64,000 nucleotides of DNA from Paenibacillus senegalensis JC66 (lineage in GTDB: Bacteria > Bacillota > Bacilli > Paenibacillales > NBRC-103111): NCBI RefSeq assembly GCF_000285515.1, contig NZ_HE610958.1, forward strand, positions 574,512 to 638,511, read 5' to 3'. Below the pieces are notes generated by a model. It searched no databases and was not told the origin of the DNA. It worked only from the letters and a program-made list of their open reading frames with translations. Shown here one piece after another: positions 16,414 through 25,721 of this stretch (positions within the stretch are counted from its first letter, which is position 1; the number at the start of each line of letters is the position of its first letter). The translations under genes were made by a program, and so were the position numbers.

Positions 16414-17694
16414 TTGAAAGCTGACGTAATCATTATTGGAGGCGGCCCCTCTGGTCTCATGGCTGCCATTGCCGCGAGCTCCCATGGAGCCAATGTTATT
16501 CTTCTAGATAAGGGAGACAAACTAGGAAGAAAGCTGGGAATTTCCGGGGGCGGCCGCTGTAACGTAACGAATGCCAAAGAAACCGACGAGCTGATCCGGA
16601 ACATTCCAGGAAACGGGAAATTTCTGCACAGCGCTTTATCCCAATTTGGCAACCGGGATATCATCCGTTTTTTTGAAGGTTTGGGGATTCGCTTAAAGGA
16701 GGAAGACCGCGGCCGCATGTTTCCGGTGAGTGATAAAGCTCAGACTGTGGTTCAAGCCTTGCTGTCTCAAGTTCAAAAGCAGGGGGTAGACATTCGCGCC
16801 CATCACAGCGTTCAAGCAGTGCTGTACGAGAACGGTCACGTTGACGGTGTTAAGTTGAGCGATGGAAGGAAACTGAGAGCTTCAGCGGTTGTTGTTGCTA
16901 CCGGGGGCAAATCCGTTCCGCATACTGGCTCTACAGGTGATGGATACATTTGGGCCAAACAAGCCGGCCATACGATTACTGAACTATACCCGACTGAGGT
17001 ACCTATTACTTCCGGTGAAGCCTTAATCCAGACTCGCGAGCTGCAGGGCTTGTCCCTGCGTTCAATCGAGCTGACCGTATGGAACGCCAAGGGAAAAAAG
17101 CTGGTCACCCATGAAGGCGACATGATTTTTACGCATTTCGGAATTTCCGGTCCGGCCGCTCTGCGGTGCAGTCAATTTGTCGTGAAGGAATTGAAAAAGA
17201 GTGGACAACCAGGCGTCCTCTTAACGATAGATTTATTTCCGGAACAGGCGGCCCCTACTTTGCTGGAAAAGCTGCGGGCCAAGGCTAGAGCAGAAGCTAA
17301 GAAAGCAATTAAAAATATATTAAAGGGCATCCTTCCGGAGCGTTTGATTCCTGTTCTGCTCAGAAAAGCCGAGGTAGCGGAAGATGTGACCTATGACCAT
17401 ATTTCACACCAGACCTGGGAGCAGCTGGTAAAATGGATGAAGGCCTTCCCGCTGACCGCTAACGGCACGCTATCTTTGAAGGAAGCCTTCGTAACCGGGG
17501 GAGGCGTTCATCTCAAAGAGATCGATCCGAAAACGATGGCCTCCAAAAAAATGCCGGGGCTGTATTTTTGCGGAGAAATTCTTGATATCCATGGTTACAC
17601 CGGAGGCTATAATATTACTGCCGCTTTCTCCACCGGATATGTCGCCGGCAAGAACGCTGCCCAGTACAGCCAAAGCTTAACTTCACTGCGCTAG
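16414..17694 (+). CDS. HI0933/YtfP-family FAD-dependent oxidoreductase
   Basis: Flavoprotein of about 426 aa with a Rossmann FAD-binding N-terminus ([18 protein letters not shown]), the family motif [47 protein letters not shown] and the C-terminal FAD contact [20 protein letters not shown]. Related to BaiN/YtfP-like proteins, whose true substrates are mostly unknown. The TTG at 16414 is preferred: AAGGAG lies 10 nt upstream and the family starts right at this point, while the ATG at 16360 would add 18 unsupported residues. Confidence 0.92.
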   Translation: MKADVIIIGGGPSGLMAAIAASSHGANVILLDKGDKLGRKLGISGGGRCNVTNAKETDELIRNIPGNGKFLHSALSQFGNRDIIRFFEGLGIRLKEEDRGRMFPVSDKAQTVVQALLSQVQKQGVDIRAHHSVQAVLYENGHVDGVKLSDGRKLRASAVVVATGGKSVPHTGSTGDGYIWAKQAGHTITELYPTEVPITSGEALIQTRELQGLSLRSIELTVWNAKGKKLVTHEGDMIFTHFGISGPAALRCSQFVVKELKKSGQPGVLLTIDLFPEQAAPTLLEKLRAKARAEAKKAIKNILKGILPERLIPVLLRKAEVAEDVTYDHISHQTWEQLVKWMKAFPLTANGTLSLKEAFVTGGGVHLKEIDPKTMASKKMPGLYFCGEILDIHGYTGGYNITAAFSTGYVAGKNAAQYSQSLTSLR

Positions 17695-17995
17695 TTTGCT
17701 CAGCTTCAATGCCCCCTGCGTGGTGGGCCCGAGCGTGGGCCCCTTGCGCGAAGTGCTGCGCGATGCTTGGGGAGCGATGTTCAAGCGCAAAGGCTAAAGC
17801 GCTGCACTTAGAGCGGCGCTGCTCATACACTTGCATGCTAGCGTTGATGAAAGGGAAATGATGTCGGCAGCTGCTCGCACCTCGTTTGCACTCTGCCGCA
17901 GGACGTTGCAGCCTGCGAGCGTTACTTTTATGCCAAATAAGAGCGAGGGCGAGCGTTAGAGCAGCAACCCATGCGCGGCACAGCGTGCGGTACTC
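17695..17995. other. GC-rich intergenic region
   Basis: About 300 bases between convergent genes. GGGCCC-containing small inverted repeats occur near 17727-17742 but there is no clear terminator. No gene recognised. Confidence 0.4.
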
Positions 17996-18541
17996 TTACA
18001 TTCTAACCGAAGCTTCCGGGTGCATTCGCGCAAGCAGCTCATTTACGGTATCATCTGGCGTCATATTAGTGGTGTCAAGCCACAAGCCGAGCCTCGGCGT
18101 TTCCGTTTGCAGCAGATGATTTAAATCCGCAATTTCCCATGCCCCATAGCCCTTTTTGGCGCGCACTTGCTCCCTCTCAGCAACGGCCGCTACACTTGGA
18201 GACAGTACGATAACATACAACGGTCTGCTCTGAATTAACCCAACCATCGTCTGTAAATCGGCCCCTAGAATGACATCCTGCATCACAACGTGAAAACCTG
18301 CTTCATAGTACTGATCGGCTACCATCGCAGCGGTCTTGTAACGGAGCTGCAGCTGCTTGATCGCTTCTTCTGACGGATTCGGCAGCATTTCTTCTCTGCC
18401 CGAAACGATCATCCTCCGAAAAGCATCTCCACGCAAATGAATGCTCTTTGGCTGCAATCTTTCAGCCAACCTCTGGGCAATCGTCGACTTCCCTGCTGCC
18501 ATAATCCCCGTAATCAAGGTTATTCCTCTGATCGGCTGCAT
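17996..18541 (-). CDS. P-loop kinase / phosphotransferase-like ATPase
   Basis: A 181-aa nucleotide-binding protein. Walker A ITGIMAAGKSTIAQRL (about residues 10-25), then HLRGDAFRRMIVSGRE, similar to the substrate region of small zeta-toxin, chloramphenicol-phosphotransferase and adenylylsulfate-kinase-like P-loop enzymes; YVIVLSPSVAAVAEREQVR is a typical arginine-rich lid region. The substrate is unknown. No antitoxin-like gene is adjacent. It is a single gene, convergent with the flavoprotein. Confidence 0.75.
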   Translation of the reverse strand: MQPIRGITLITGIMAAGKSTIAQRLAERLQPKSIHLRGDAFRRMIVSGREEMLPNPSEEAIKQLQLRYKTAAMVADQYYEAGFHVVMQDVILGADLQTMVGLIQSRPLYVIVLSPSVAAVAEREQVRAKKGYGAWEIADLNHLLQTETPRLGLWLDTTNMTPDDTVNELLARMHPEASVRM

Positions 18542-18657
18542 AGTGTAATCTCCTTTTCCCGCATTAAAAGGATGAGGGAAACTGTACGGCTATTTGATCG
18601 GCGTAACGTTATACTGTCGCCTTGTCCCATTCACACATTCACCCTTCAAATGGCAGC

Positions 18658-20298
18658 CTAATACACGTGCATTACTTGTCTGGCGACCGTTTCGTAATCT
18701 TCCGCATCCATCACTCTAACTTCTATTTCCCAGCGGCCTGCCATAGCAAGAGCGGAGCCTTCGTATGTGTAAACGGATTGGATATATCCAGGAAACCAGT
18801 CCTGCCCTTCTCCGGGGTCCGCTGGAGTAAGAGGAATTTCGAGCCGTTCGATCGTCTCGTCATCCAAGTAATGCATGTAAAGCTGTACCCGTTTCGGTTC
18901 GGGCTGATCGTCCGGCAGCCAGGTTTTAACGATAAATTCATTTTGGGCCCCGGGAATTTTGGGATCGATTATCACCGTAACATGTGCGCGTTCTCCCATC
19001 TCATGCCAGTTGAAGGCCTGGTTAGGCGGTAAGGGGCTCAGGTAAGTCATGACCCCGACGACAAGTAGAATGGCAGCCATTAGAGCGAAATCGACTTTTA
19101 GCCCTTTACGCAGCGCATCCTCTTTGTTTTTCTTGAGCGCCCTCCGCATAAAGCTCCCCACTCCAATAACTCCGAGGACGAGGACCATTTTGATCATCAG
19201 CATAATTCCCCATTGGGTGTACCACAAATAAGACAAATCCGGTAGGAACAGAAAGACCAGCAATCCCCCTGACAAAACGAGCAGAATCACGCTATCCAAG
19301 GCAAGATGCGAATATTGAGGCAGAAATTGTTTGATATGCTCCCGCTGATGCTTCCAGTGAACCGAGATATATAGCAGGCCTCCACCCCATACGGCAGCTG
19401 CCAATAAATGCACGAAATTGACTAAAATAGCCCCATTTTCTCCGCCGATCCCGTACGAATGTCCGATAAAGCTTTGGGTGAACAGTAAGGAGAGCAGCCA
19501 AAGGCTGTCTATAAACCGTGAGCGATGGAGCACGATAAATCCTAGAAAGGACAGGGCGAACAGGACGATCCATGCGATACCTGTCGTCGTTCCCGCAAAG
19601 GCAAGCATATCCTCCCACACGCCTAGTTCCACATAGTTGCTCAGGTGAGTTGAGACAAGCAGCAGAACGCTGATTAGAAAGAGCCTTTGCAATCCAACCG
19701 ACCAGCTCTGATCAACCTGTTGTATGGCCGCTTCAGCCTTGCGGTGAAACATTCGCCAGAATACCCAGCCTGAACATAAAACAAAAGAGAGGAAAAACAG
19801 AATCCGGGAAGCGAACCGCAAGTAAGCCATGATTCCCATCTTCCAGGACAAGCCCTCGCCTGTGGTTATGCCTGTCATTCCGGCAGCATCCGCAGGGTCA
19901 GCATCTCCCACTACAAATACGTAAGAACTCCCGACAGGATGTCCGTCTGCCGAGATTACTTTATAGCTGACCGTATAAGCTCCCTCTCCGAGCACCGGAA
20001 GCTTCAAACTGATCTCGGTCTGATCACTGCTCATAATTGCTTCATTCGAAGTAACCGGCCGGCTTCGTTCATCGACAACGGTAATTTGATAAAGTCTGTT
20101 CTCCAAACGCTCGTTGAAGCGCAGCACAACCTCATTAGGTGACTGCTCCCATTGGCTGTCTGCCGCGGGAACAGCCTGCAGCAGTGTAGCATGAGCCGCT
20201 GTCTGCGCTGGAACGGATAGTAGAGCTAGAACGAAAATAACTACAATGAGCAGCGGTTTTATTACGATATTATTAATATTTAGATATGTTTTCACCAT
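18658..20298 (-). CDS. copper resistance protein, CopC-CopD fusion (YcnJ-like)
   Basis: A 546-aa membrane protein. Signal peptide to about residue 35, then a CopC domain whose mature N-terminus begins AHATLLQAVPA (His as the likely Cu(II) ligand) and includes SADGHPVGSSYVF. From about residue 150 there are eight or so membrane segments (CopD domain), and a C-terminal extracytoplasmic domain of about 110 residues. The architecture matches B. subtilis YcnJ, implicated in copper acquisition. Start ATG 20298 with AAGAAGGGG upstream. The YcnK/YcnI neighbours of Bacillus are not present. Confidence 0.9.
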   Translation of the reverse strand: MVKTYLNINNIVIKPLLIVVIFVLALLSVPAQTAAHATLLQAVPAADSQWEQSPNEVVLRFNERLENRLYQITVVDERSRPVTSNEAIMSSDQTEISLKLPVLGEGAYTVSYKVISADGHPVGSSYVFVVGDADPADAAGMTGITTGEGLSWKMGIMAYLRFASRILFFLSFVLCSGWVFWRMFHRKAEAAIQQVDQSWSVGLQRLFLISVLLLVSTHLSNYVELGVWEDMLAFAGTTTGIAWIVLFALSFLGFIVLHRSRFIDSLWLLSLLFTQSFIGHSYGIGGENGAILVNFVHLLAAAVWGGGLLYISVHWKHQREHIKQFLPQYSHLALDSVILLVLSGGLLVFLFLPDLSYLWYTQWGIMLMIKMVLVLGVIGVGSFMRRALKKNKEDALRKGLKVDFALMAAILLVVGVMTYLSPLPPNQAFNWHEMGERAHVTVIIDPKIPGAQNEFIVKTWLPDDQPEPKRVQLYMHYLDDETIERLEIPLTPADPGEGQDWFPGYIQSVYTYEGSALAMAGRWEIEVRVMDAEDYETVARQVMHVY

Positions 20299-20774
20299 GC
20301 GGTCCCCTTCTTAATCATGTTAAGCCTTTGCTAATCTTAAGCTATAAGCGATAGCACAGGGCAGGAAGTAGCCCGGATTACCTATATCTACAACATAACG
20401 AACTTCAGGATATAAACCAATGACCCGCTCGGGCTATTATTTAATTTGCTTCCTTACATTAAAGGCTCAAAACTTAAACTAGTGGTTGACAACAAAGGAG
20501 GAAATCACTACGGGGAATGAGGGGACCTCCGATCGCTGTTGCCACCCAGATTTCTTAATCATAGCCGCCTCAGCGGTTGAAATCCGGTGGCAAAGGCGAA
20601 CGCTTCGCTTCTCCAGTCTCCCTCTTCCCCTCCCCTTCTGCTATCTTATACTGTCAACCTCTAATTATTATAGTGAGCCACATTAAATTACAATTAATAA
20701 TGGTCCTTGCGCTTCCGCCGCCACTATTATACTGTTTTATTAGCAATCGCGCACAACCGAAATGAGGAATGATG
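20299..20774. other. intergenic region with a structured repeat element
   Basis: About 475 bases between the divergent CopC-CopD gene and the AraC sensor gene. No gene recognised. It contains a hairpin-rich element (20506-20620) described separately, whose left part recurs at 44946-44983. Confidence 0.6.
20539..20593. repeat. long imperfect hairpin in a dispersed element
   Basis: TTGCCACC (20539-20546) and GATTTC (20549-20554) pair with GAAATC (20579-20584) and GGTGGCAA (20586-20593). An inner AGCCGC-ctca-GCGGTT hairpin sits in the loop. GCGAACGCTTCGC follows directly. The flanking sequence GAGGGG.CCTCCGA is shared with a second site near 44960. Confidence 0.7.
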
Positions 20775-23039
20775 ATGAACAAAACCTGGTTTTACCGAAC
20801 ATTGCTTTCCTATATTCCTGTTTTCTTTATCGTCACGTCCTTGCTATTTTTTATTTTCTTTCAGACGCTGAGCCAGGAGAGCAAGAAGGAAGCTGCCAAA
20901 GCCAATCAGTTTCTAGCTGAGCAGGCTTTGGCCACGGTAGATTCCGCCCTGCAGGCAATCGACCAAAAAATTACATTTGAAATTTTAAACAATTCCAATT
21001 TTTCCTATTTTTTTTCTTCCGAAGAAAACATAGCAGCCCGCAACATCCGGATGATTAACACCATTCATAATTTGATGGTGACAACGCCTTTAATTGACTC
21101 CATTTATATTGTGCGCTTTGATGATTCTGTCGTTCTGACGAACAGCACCTCGTATACGCTGGAAAGTTTTCCTGATCGGCCGTATATCGAGCAAATGAGA
21201 AGCGAGCCCTCCAACCGGTGGTCGGATCGCAGGAACTATACTGAATTTGCCCCTTCCGGTTCTAAGCCGGTGATCTCATTGACCAGGGGCATACCGATTC
21301 ATTCGCGTGAGCATGGCATGCTGGTCATGAATGTCCGGACCGATTCCCTGCTGCCTTTGCTCAGCGGCATGTACAATCCGGAAACCAGCTATATTCATTG
21401 GCTGGATCGCCAGGGCCAGGATTTGCTGGCAGCGCCGGGCTCGGAATCCGCTGCTCCACTCCCGAGGAGCGGATCTTCTAACGAGGTGTTCGCCACCGAA
21501 ACGTCCGAGTACACCGGGTGGACGGTACAGACCGGGCTTGGTCACGGCAGCATGTTTCAGCTCATTTTCTCCCTGTACAATGTCTGGTTCTTCCTCGGCA
21601 TCATACTGGTAATCGCCGGCATCGGCTGGATGATCTATGTGACGAAGAAAAACTACGAGCCTATCGCGCTGATTATTTCCCGTATTCAAGCCTTTTCCAA
21701 GCGCAAGCATAACGAGCTGCCAGGCGTGCCTCCCGGCGACGAATTCAATTATATTGAAAATACGCTGGAAAACATGTTTGAGCAATCCCTTATGCTTGAA
21801 CAACGATACGCAGCCGATTTGTCGATAAAAAGGAAATTTTTCTTTTATGAACTGCTGGAAGGGACACGGCAGGTCAGCATTGACGACTGGATCCAGGAAA
21901 TGGATGCGTTCGAGCTTCCGAGAACATTCGGCACGCAGTTTGTTTTTGTAATTGAAATCGATAAATATACCGCGATCAAAAGCAAATACAGCGCCAAAGA
22001 TGTAAGCTTGCTTAAATTCGCTTTGTCCAGTGCCTTGCAGGAAATTGCCCAGCAGCATAAGGGAACGACATGGACGCTGTGGAAAACCGGAGACCAGCTG
22101 TGCGGAGCCTGGCAGCTTCCTCTCGACACAGAGGAGCCGGATCATCAGGACGAGGAAGAGCTGCGCGCTGAAGAAGCGCTGAACAACCTGCGAGCATGGG
22201 TCGAAAAACACTTGAAATTCAAGGTTACCATAGGAATAGGCGAGTCTGTCGACTCCCCTGACGCCTTGCAAGACTCCTACAAAGAAGCGTTGGACGCCAT
22301 CGGCTTTAAGACAGTACTTGGAGGCAACAAGGTCATCCGCCGAAGCAGCATTGTCGCCACCCGCGGAGAATTGTTCGAGCATCTTCAGCTCATTTATTCC
22401 CTCGTACAATTATTTCGGGTCGCGGATGAAAAGTGGAAGGAAGTGCTGGACCAGCTATTCCAGGAAATGAGGAGGAACCTGCTCAGCCGGGCCGATACCG
22501 AAAACTTGTTCAGCTTTCTCATCTATCAGCTTAACCTGACTATGGAAAGCATGGCAGCCGAGTCTGCAGAGCTGTGGAAGAAGGAGGCTCTTCCGAAGCT
22601 GCAGCAGCAGGTGAAAACCTTTGAAACGATTGCCGACCTCCAACTGCAGCTGACTTCTATACTCGACACTTTTTCCATCAAATTAAACCAGCTCCGCCAA
22701 AACCGCAACCATCATTCGGTCATTGGAGATGTACGAGCTTATATGGAGACTCATTTTGCCAATCCGGATTTATCGTTGGATATGCTGGGTGAAACATTTG
22801 GGTTAAACGGCAAATATTTGAGCAAATTATTTAAAGAGGAATACGGAGTAAAGTTTGTGGATTTCCTAATGGACCTGAGAATCTCCCACGCCAAACAGCT
22901 GCTGCTGCAAACCTCCCTGCCGGTTCAGACTGTAGCCGAGCAGTCCGGATACCTTAGTCCAATATCGTTTAACCGGGTATTCAAAAAAGCAACCGGCGTT
23001 TCTCCGGGAGACTTCCGCAGGCAAAACGAAAAAAGTTAA
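20775..23039 (+). CDS. membrane-anchored AraC-family sensor-regulator
   Basis: A 754-aa one-protein regulator typical of Paenibacillaceae. TM1 near residues 10-32, an extracytoplasmic sensor region of about 240 residues, TM2 near 270-292 (NVWFFLGIILVIAGIGWMIY), a HAMP-like and cytoplasmic linker part, and a C-terminal AraC HTH domain in the last 100 residues (LSLDMLGETFGLNGKYLSKL, VQTVAEQSGYLSPISFNRVF, GVSPGDFR). Three ATGs in a row; the third (20775) is 6 nt after GAGGA. It directly precedes a sugar ABC operon on the same strand, so it most likely senses its ligand and switches that operon. Ligand unknown. Confidence 0.9.
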   Translation: MNKTWFYRTLLSYIPVFFIVTSLLFFIFFQTLSQESKKEAAKANQFLAEQALATVDSALQAIDQKITFEILNNSNFSYFFSSEENIAARNIRMINTIHNLMVTTPLIDSIYIVRFDDSVVLTNSTSYTLESFPDRPYIEQMRSEPSNRWSDRRNYTEFAPSGSKPVISLTRGIPIHSREHGMLVMNVRTDSLLPLLSGMYNPETSYIHWLDRQGQDLLAAPGSESAAPLPRSGSSNEVFATETSEYTGWTVQTGLGHGSMFQLIFSLYNVWFFLGIILVIAGIGWMIYVTKKNYEPIALIISRIQAFSKRKHNELPGVPPGDEFNYIENTLENMFEQSLMLEQRYAADLSIKRKFFFYELLEGTRQVSIDDWIQEMDAFELPRTFGTQFVFVIEIDKYTAIKSKYSAKDVSLLKFALSSALQEIAQQHKGTTWTLWKTGDQLCGAWQLPLDTEEPDHQDEEELRAEEALNNLRAWVEKHLKFKVTIGIGESVDSPDALQDSYKEALDAIGFKTVLGGNKVIRRSSIVATRGELFEHLQLIYSLVQLFRVADEKWKEVLDQLFQEMRRNLLSRADTENLFSFLIYQLNLTMESMAAESAELWKKEALPKLQQQVKTFETIADLQLQLTSILDTFSIKLNQLRQNRNHHSVIGDVRAYMETHFANPDLSLDMLGETFGLNGKYLSKLFKEEYGVKFVDFLMDLRISHAKQLLLQTSLPVQTVAEQSGYLSPISFNRVFKKATGVSPGDFRRQNEKS

Positions 23040-23121
23040 GCGGTGAAAAAGGTTAATATTACAGTGCTTCAACTACCGCATAAGCCGCCGGATCAAGAGA
23101 ATTCATACTCGCCCCATTAAG

Positions 23122-23149
23122 GGCTGGTCCTCTCTGGACCGGCCTTTTT
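23122..23149 (+). terminator. terminator after the AraC sensor gene
   Basis: GGCTGGTCC-tctct-GGACCGGCC (one T-G pair) followed by T5, about 80 bp after the stop. Confidence 0.9.
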
Positions 23150-23190
23150 CGTTATGCTTAATCTCTTTAAATCTTGCCGTATAGGCGAAA

Positions 23191-23218
23191 AACGATAAGC
23201 TGCTAGCGACTTATCGTT
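23191..23218. promoter_or_regulatory. inverted repeat, possible operator of the sugar ABC operon
   Basis: AACGATAAG (23191-23199) and CTTATCGTT (23210-23218) are perfect 9-bp arms separated by 10 bp that contain GCTAGC. It lies after the upstream terminator and 130 bp before the binding-protein start, where an operator or promoter would sit. Confidence 0.6.
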
Positions 23219-23347
23219 AACTTTGCGAAAACGGTTAATTGTCTACAGCAGCAAGCTTTGAGTACAATTCAGGCAACCGTTTCTTCGGGAATGGCCAGCT
23301 TCTTTGCAAACAAACCACATAATTTGATTCAAGGGGGATGGAAACAA

Positions 23348-24700
23348 ATGAAATCCAATATGAGAAAAGGCCTAGGCGCATCCGTATCACTTGTACTGCT
23401 ATCTGGTGCAGTACTTGCCGGCTGCGGAAGTGAAAGCGGCAGCAATGGTGGCGGCAGCGGCGGTAATGAGCAGATTACCTTGACCTTTGAAACATCACTA
23501 TATGCGGAAACCCCGCATAAGAGAGCAATCGATGCCCTCGTCCAAAGATACAGCGAAATTAATCCTGACGTACGCATTGTTATTCACGGCGCTGATTACG
23601 AAAATTTCTGGGATAAGCTGACGACGGAGGTTATTGCCGGCACTCAAGGCGATATTGTACAGATGTATCCGGAAAATCTCGCAACATACCACTCCTTGGC
23701 CGAAGGCGGCGCCTTTTTGAATCTCGATCAATATATTAAGGGCACTGATCTTGAAACCGATTTAATTGGTCAGGAATTAAGCACAATTGATGGTTCCTAC
23801 TACGCTATCTCCAACTATGCATGGGGAAGCACCGGTATTTTTTACCGCAAATCCATGTTCGAGGAAGCCGGAATTAATGCCGAAGACATCCGCACCCTGG
23901 ATGATTTGAAGGAAGCTGCTATCCAGCTTGGCGGAGACGGCAAATACGGTTTTGCCAGCGTTGTTGGCTCCCATCCATTCGTCGCATCCGAGTGGTATAG
24001 ATTGGTTGCCCGCCCGATATCCGGTGGAATTTACTTCGGTGACGGCGAGGAGGGGCCTTACACTGCGGAACGTATTAACGTAAATCACCCGGCCAACGTC
24101 TTTGCAGCTGCATGGTGGCAGGAGTTTTTGAGCGATTCCAACATCACTCCACAAGGAACCCGTGACAAAAAGGTCGGGCGGGAAATGTTCTGGGATGGCA
24201 CTGCTGCTATGAATATGGATGGTCCTTGGTTTATTGGCATGACCCGCGAGCGTGACGAGAGTCTGCTGGATGATCTTGGTCTCATTCCACAGCCAACTGT
24301 CGTGTATGAGGGCACAGAATATAAGCCTAATCCCCACAATAACCCTTCAATAGCTGTTATTTCGCAGAAAACAAAACATCCGGAGGAAGCTTGGGAATTT
24401 TTGAAATGGATGGCGAGCCCTGAAGCCCAGGAGCTGATCAGTGTGTCCGGGATGATTCCTTCTAACCGCAATTATATTGAAACCGATGAGTACAAAGAAA
24501 ATAACGCTATGGCTTATCAATTCTATGAGTATAACGAGGGTCAGTACGATCCGGCTGTTATGGATCCGCCTATTCCGGAGCAGGGACAATTATCGCAAAT
24601 TATCGTCAATGCGGCTCAGGATCTCTTTATCGGTATGCAGGATGCTCAAACAGTGCTGGATGACGCTGCAGAAAAGATGAAAGAGGTTATGTCGCGATAA
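23348..24700 (+). CDS. extracellular sugar-binding lipoprotein of an ABC transporter
   Basis: A 450-aa family 1 (MalE/UgpB-like) solute-binding protein. Lipobox LAGC in the signal peptide (Cys about residue 23), a Gly/Ser linker, then FETSLYAETPHKRAIDALVQ, DIVQMYPENLATYHSLAEGG, GIFYRKSMFEEAGI, GTAAMNMDGPWFIGM and AWEFLKWMASPEAQELIS, all typical. The ATG at 23348 has AAGGGGGA upstream and begins a proper signal peptide; upstream in-frame starts add 30 unrelated residues. First gene of an operon with two permeases. The substrate is a carbohydrate, probably an oligosaccharide or a plant-derived sugar; the exact one is unknown. Confidence 0.93.
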   Translation: MKSNMRKGLGASVSLVLLSGAVLAGCGSESGSNGGGSGGNEQITLTFETSLYAETPHKRAIDALVQRYSEINPDVRIVIHGADYENFWDKLTTEVIAGTQGDIVQMYPENLATYHSLAEGGAFLNLDQYIKGTDLETDLIGQELSTIDGSYYAISNYAWGSTGIFYRKSMFEEAGINAEDIRTLDDLKEAAIQLGGDGKYGFASVVGSHPFVASEWYRLVARPISGGIYFGDGEEGPYTAERINVNHPANVFAAAWWQEFLSDSNITPQGTRDKKVGREMFWDGTAAMNMDGPWFIGMTRERDESLLDDLGLIPQPTVVYEGTEYKPNPHNNPSIAVISQKTKHPEEAWEFLKWMASPEAQELISVSGMIPSNRNYIETDEYKENNAMAYQFYEYNEGQYDPAVMDPPIPEQGQLSQIIVNAAQDLFIGMQDAQTVLDDAAEKMKEVMSR

Positions 24701-24747
24701 TTTTAACGAAATAGCAGACCTGGACTTGCTGGACAACAAAACAATTT

Positions 24748-24768
24748 CCGGGGCTTGGTAAGCCCCGG
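24748..24768. other. intercistronic stem-loop
   Basis: CCGGGGCTT-ggt-AAGCCCCGG is a perfect 9-bp hairpin without a T-run, between the binding-protein gene and the first permease. Such hairpins often protect the upstream mRNA and raise binding-protein yield relative to the permeases (inference). Confidence 0.7.
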
Positions 24769-24785
24769 TCACAAGGAGGGCGCTA

Positions 24786-25721
24786 ATGAAAACTGCACCG
24801 ATGGACACCAATAAGAGCTCCTTCTTGAAACGGGAATGGAAAAGCTTGAAGAAAAACCGGACGGCCTACTTCTTTATCGCACCCTTGATGATAACCGTCA
24901 TCATTATCCTGCTTTATCCTATTTTCAAGGCCGCATTAATGAGCTTTCAATATTGGTACATGGCCCGCCCGATTGGCGGACACCCTTTTGTCGGATTGGA
25001 TAATTACAAACAAGTGCTGGCTTCCGATTATTTTTACAATTCCGTCTGGATCACAGCCGTTTATATTTTCTTTACCGTTATAGCCCGGTATGCGCTCGGT
25101 CTAGGCACCGCTCTCATGCTGAATCGGAATTTCCGGGGAAGAGGCTTTTTCCGCTCCCTGATTATCATTCCTTGGGCGGTTCCTGAAGTTGTTACTTGTC
25201 TCGTCTTTATTCTTATGATGGATTATCAGTATGGAACAATTAACGATATTTTAGTTAGAATGCATCTGTTATCCAGCCCGGTCGCCTTTCTCGGAAACAC
25301 CGATACCGCTCTTGGGGCAGCTATGTTTGTCAACGTGTGGAAGGGATTCCCTTTTGTAGCAGTTATGCTTCTTGCCGGTCTGCAGAGTATTCCTAAGGAT
25401 CTATACGAAGCGGCAACGGTCGATGGTGCATCCGCTTGGAGGCAGTTTCTCAACATAACGATGCCCAGCCTGAAGCCCGTTTCGGTAGTCGTGTTCATGC
25501 TGCTCGTCATCTGGACGATCAAGGACTTTGCTATCGTCTATGTATTGACAGGCGGAGGTCCAAGTCGGGTGACGGAAATCCTGACTATTTTCATCTACCG
25601 GCTCGGTTTTGAATCGTTCGACTTCGGAGCTGCTGCCGCAGGCGGAATGATCCTCTTGGCCATTTCCGTTATCTTCACCGTGTTTTATATAAAAGCTACG
25701 AAAGCGGGTGAATCGGCATGA
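24786..25721 (+). CDS. sugar ABC transporter permease (MalF-like)
   Basis: A 311-aa integral membrane protein with about six membrane segments. The EAA loop EAATVDGASAWRQFLNITMP (near residue 200) is where the ATPase docks. AAGGAGG 7 nt before the ATG. It overlaps the next permease by 4 bp (ATGA), so the two are co-translated. No ATPase gene follows, so a shared multi-sugar ATPase (MsmX type) elsewhere is expected. Confidence 0.93.
   Translation: MKTAPMDTNKSSFLKREWKSLKKNRTAYFFIAPLMITVIIILLYPIFKAALMSFQYWYMARPIGGHPFVGLDNYKQVLASDYFYNSVWITAVYIFFTVIARYALGLGTALMLNRNFRGRGFFRSLIIIPWAVPEVVTCLVFILMMDYQYGTINDILVRMHLLSSPVAFLGNTDTALGAAMFVNVWKGFPFVAVMLLAGLQSIPKDLYEAATVDGASAWRQFLNITMPSLKPVSVVVFMLLVIWTIKDFAIVYVLTGGGPSRVTEILTIFIYRLGFESFDFGAAAAGGMILLAISVIFTVFYIKATKAGESA

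Noticed and set aside
21276-22409. 377-codon open frame opposite the AraC sensor gene
   Set aside because: It lies entirely antisense to a well-supported regulator gene, with no start signal; an antisense shadow of high-GC codons.
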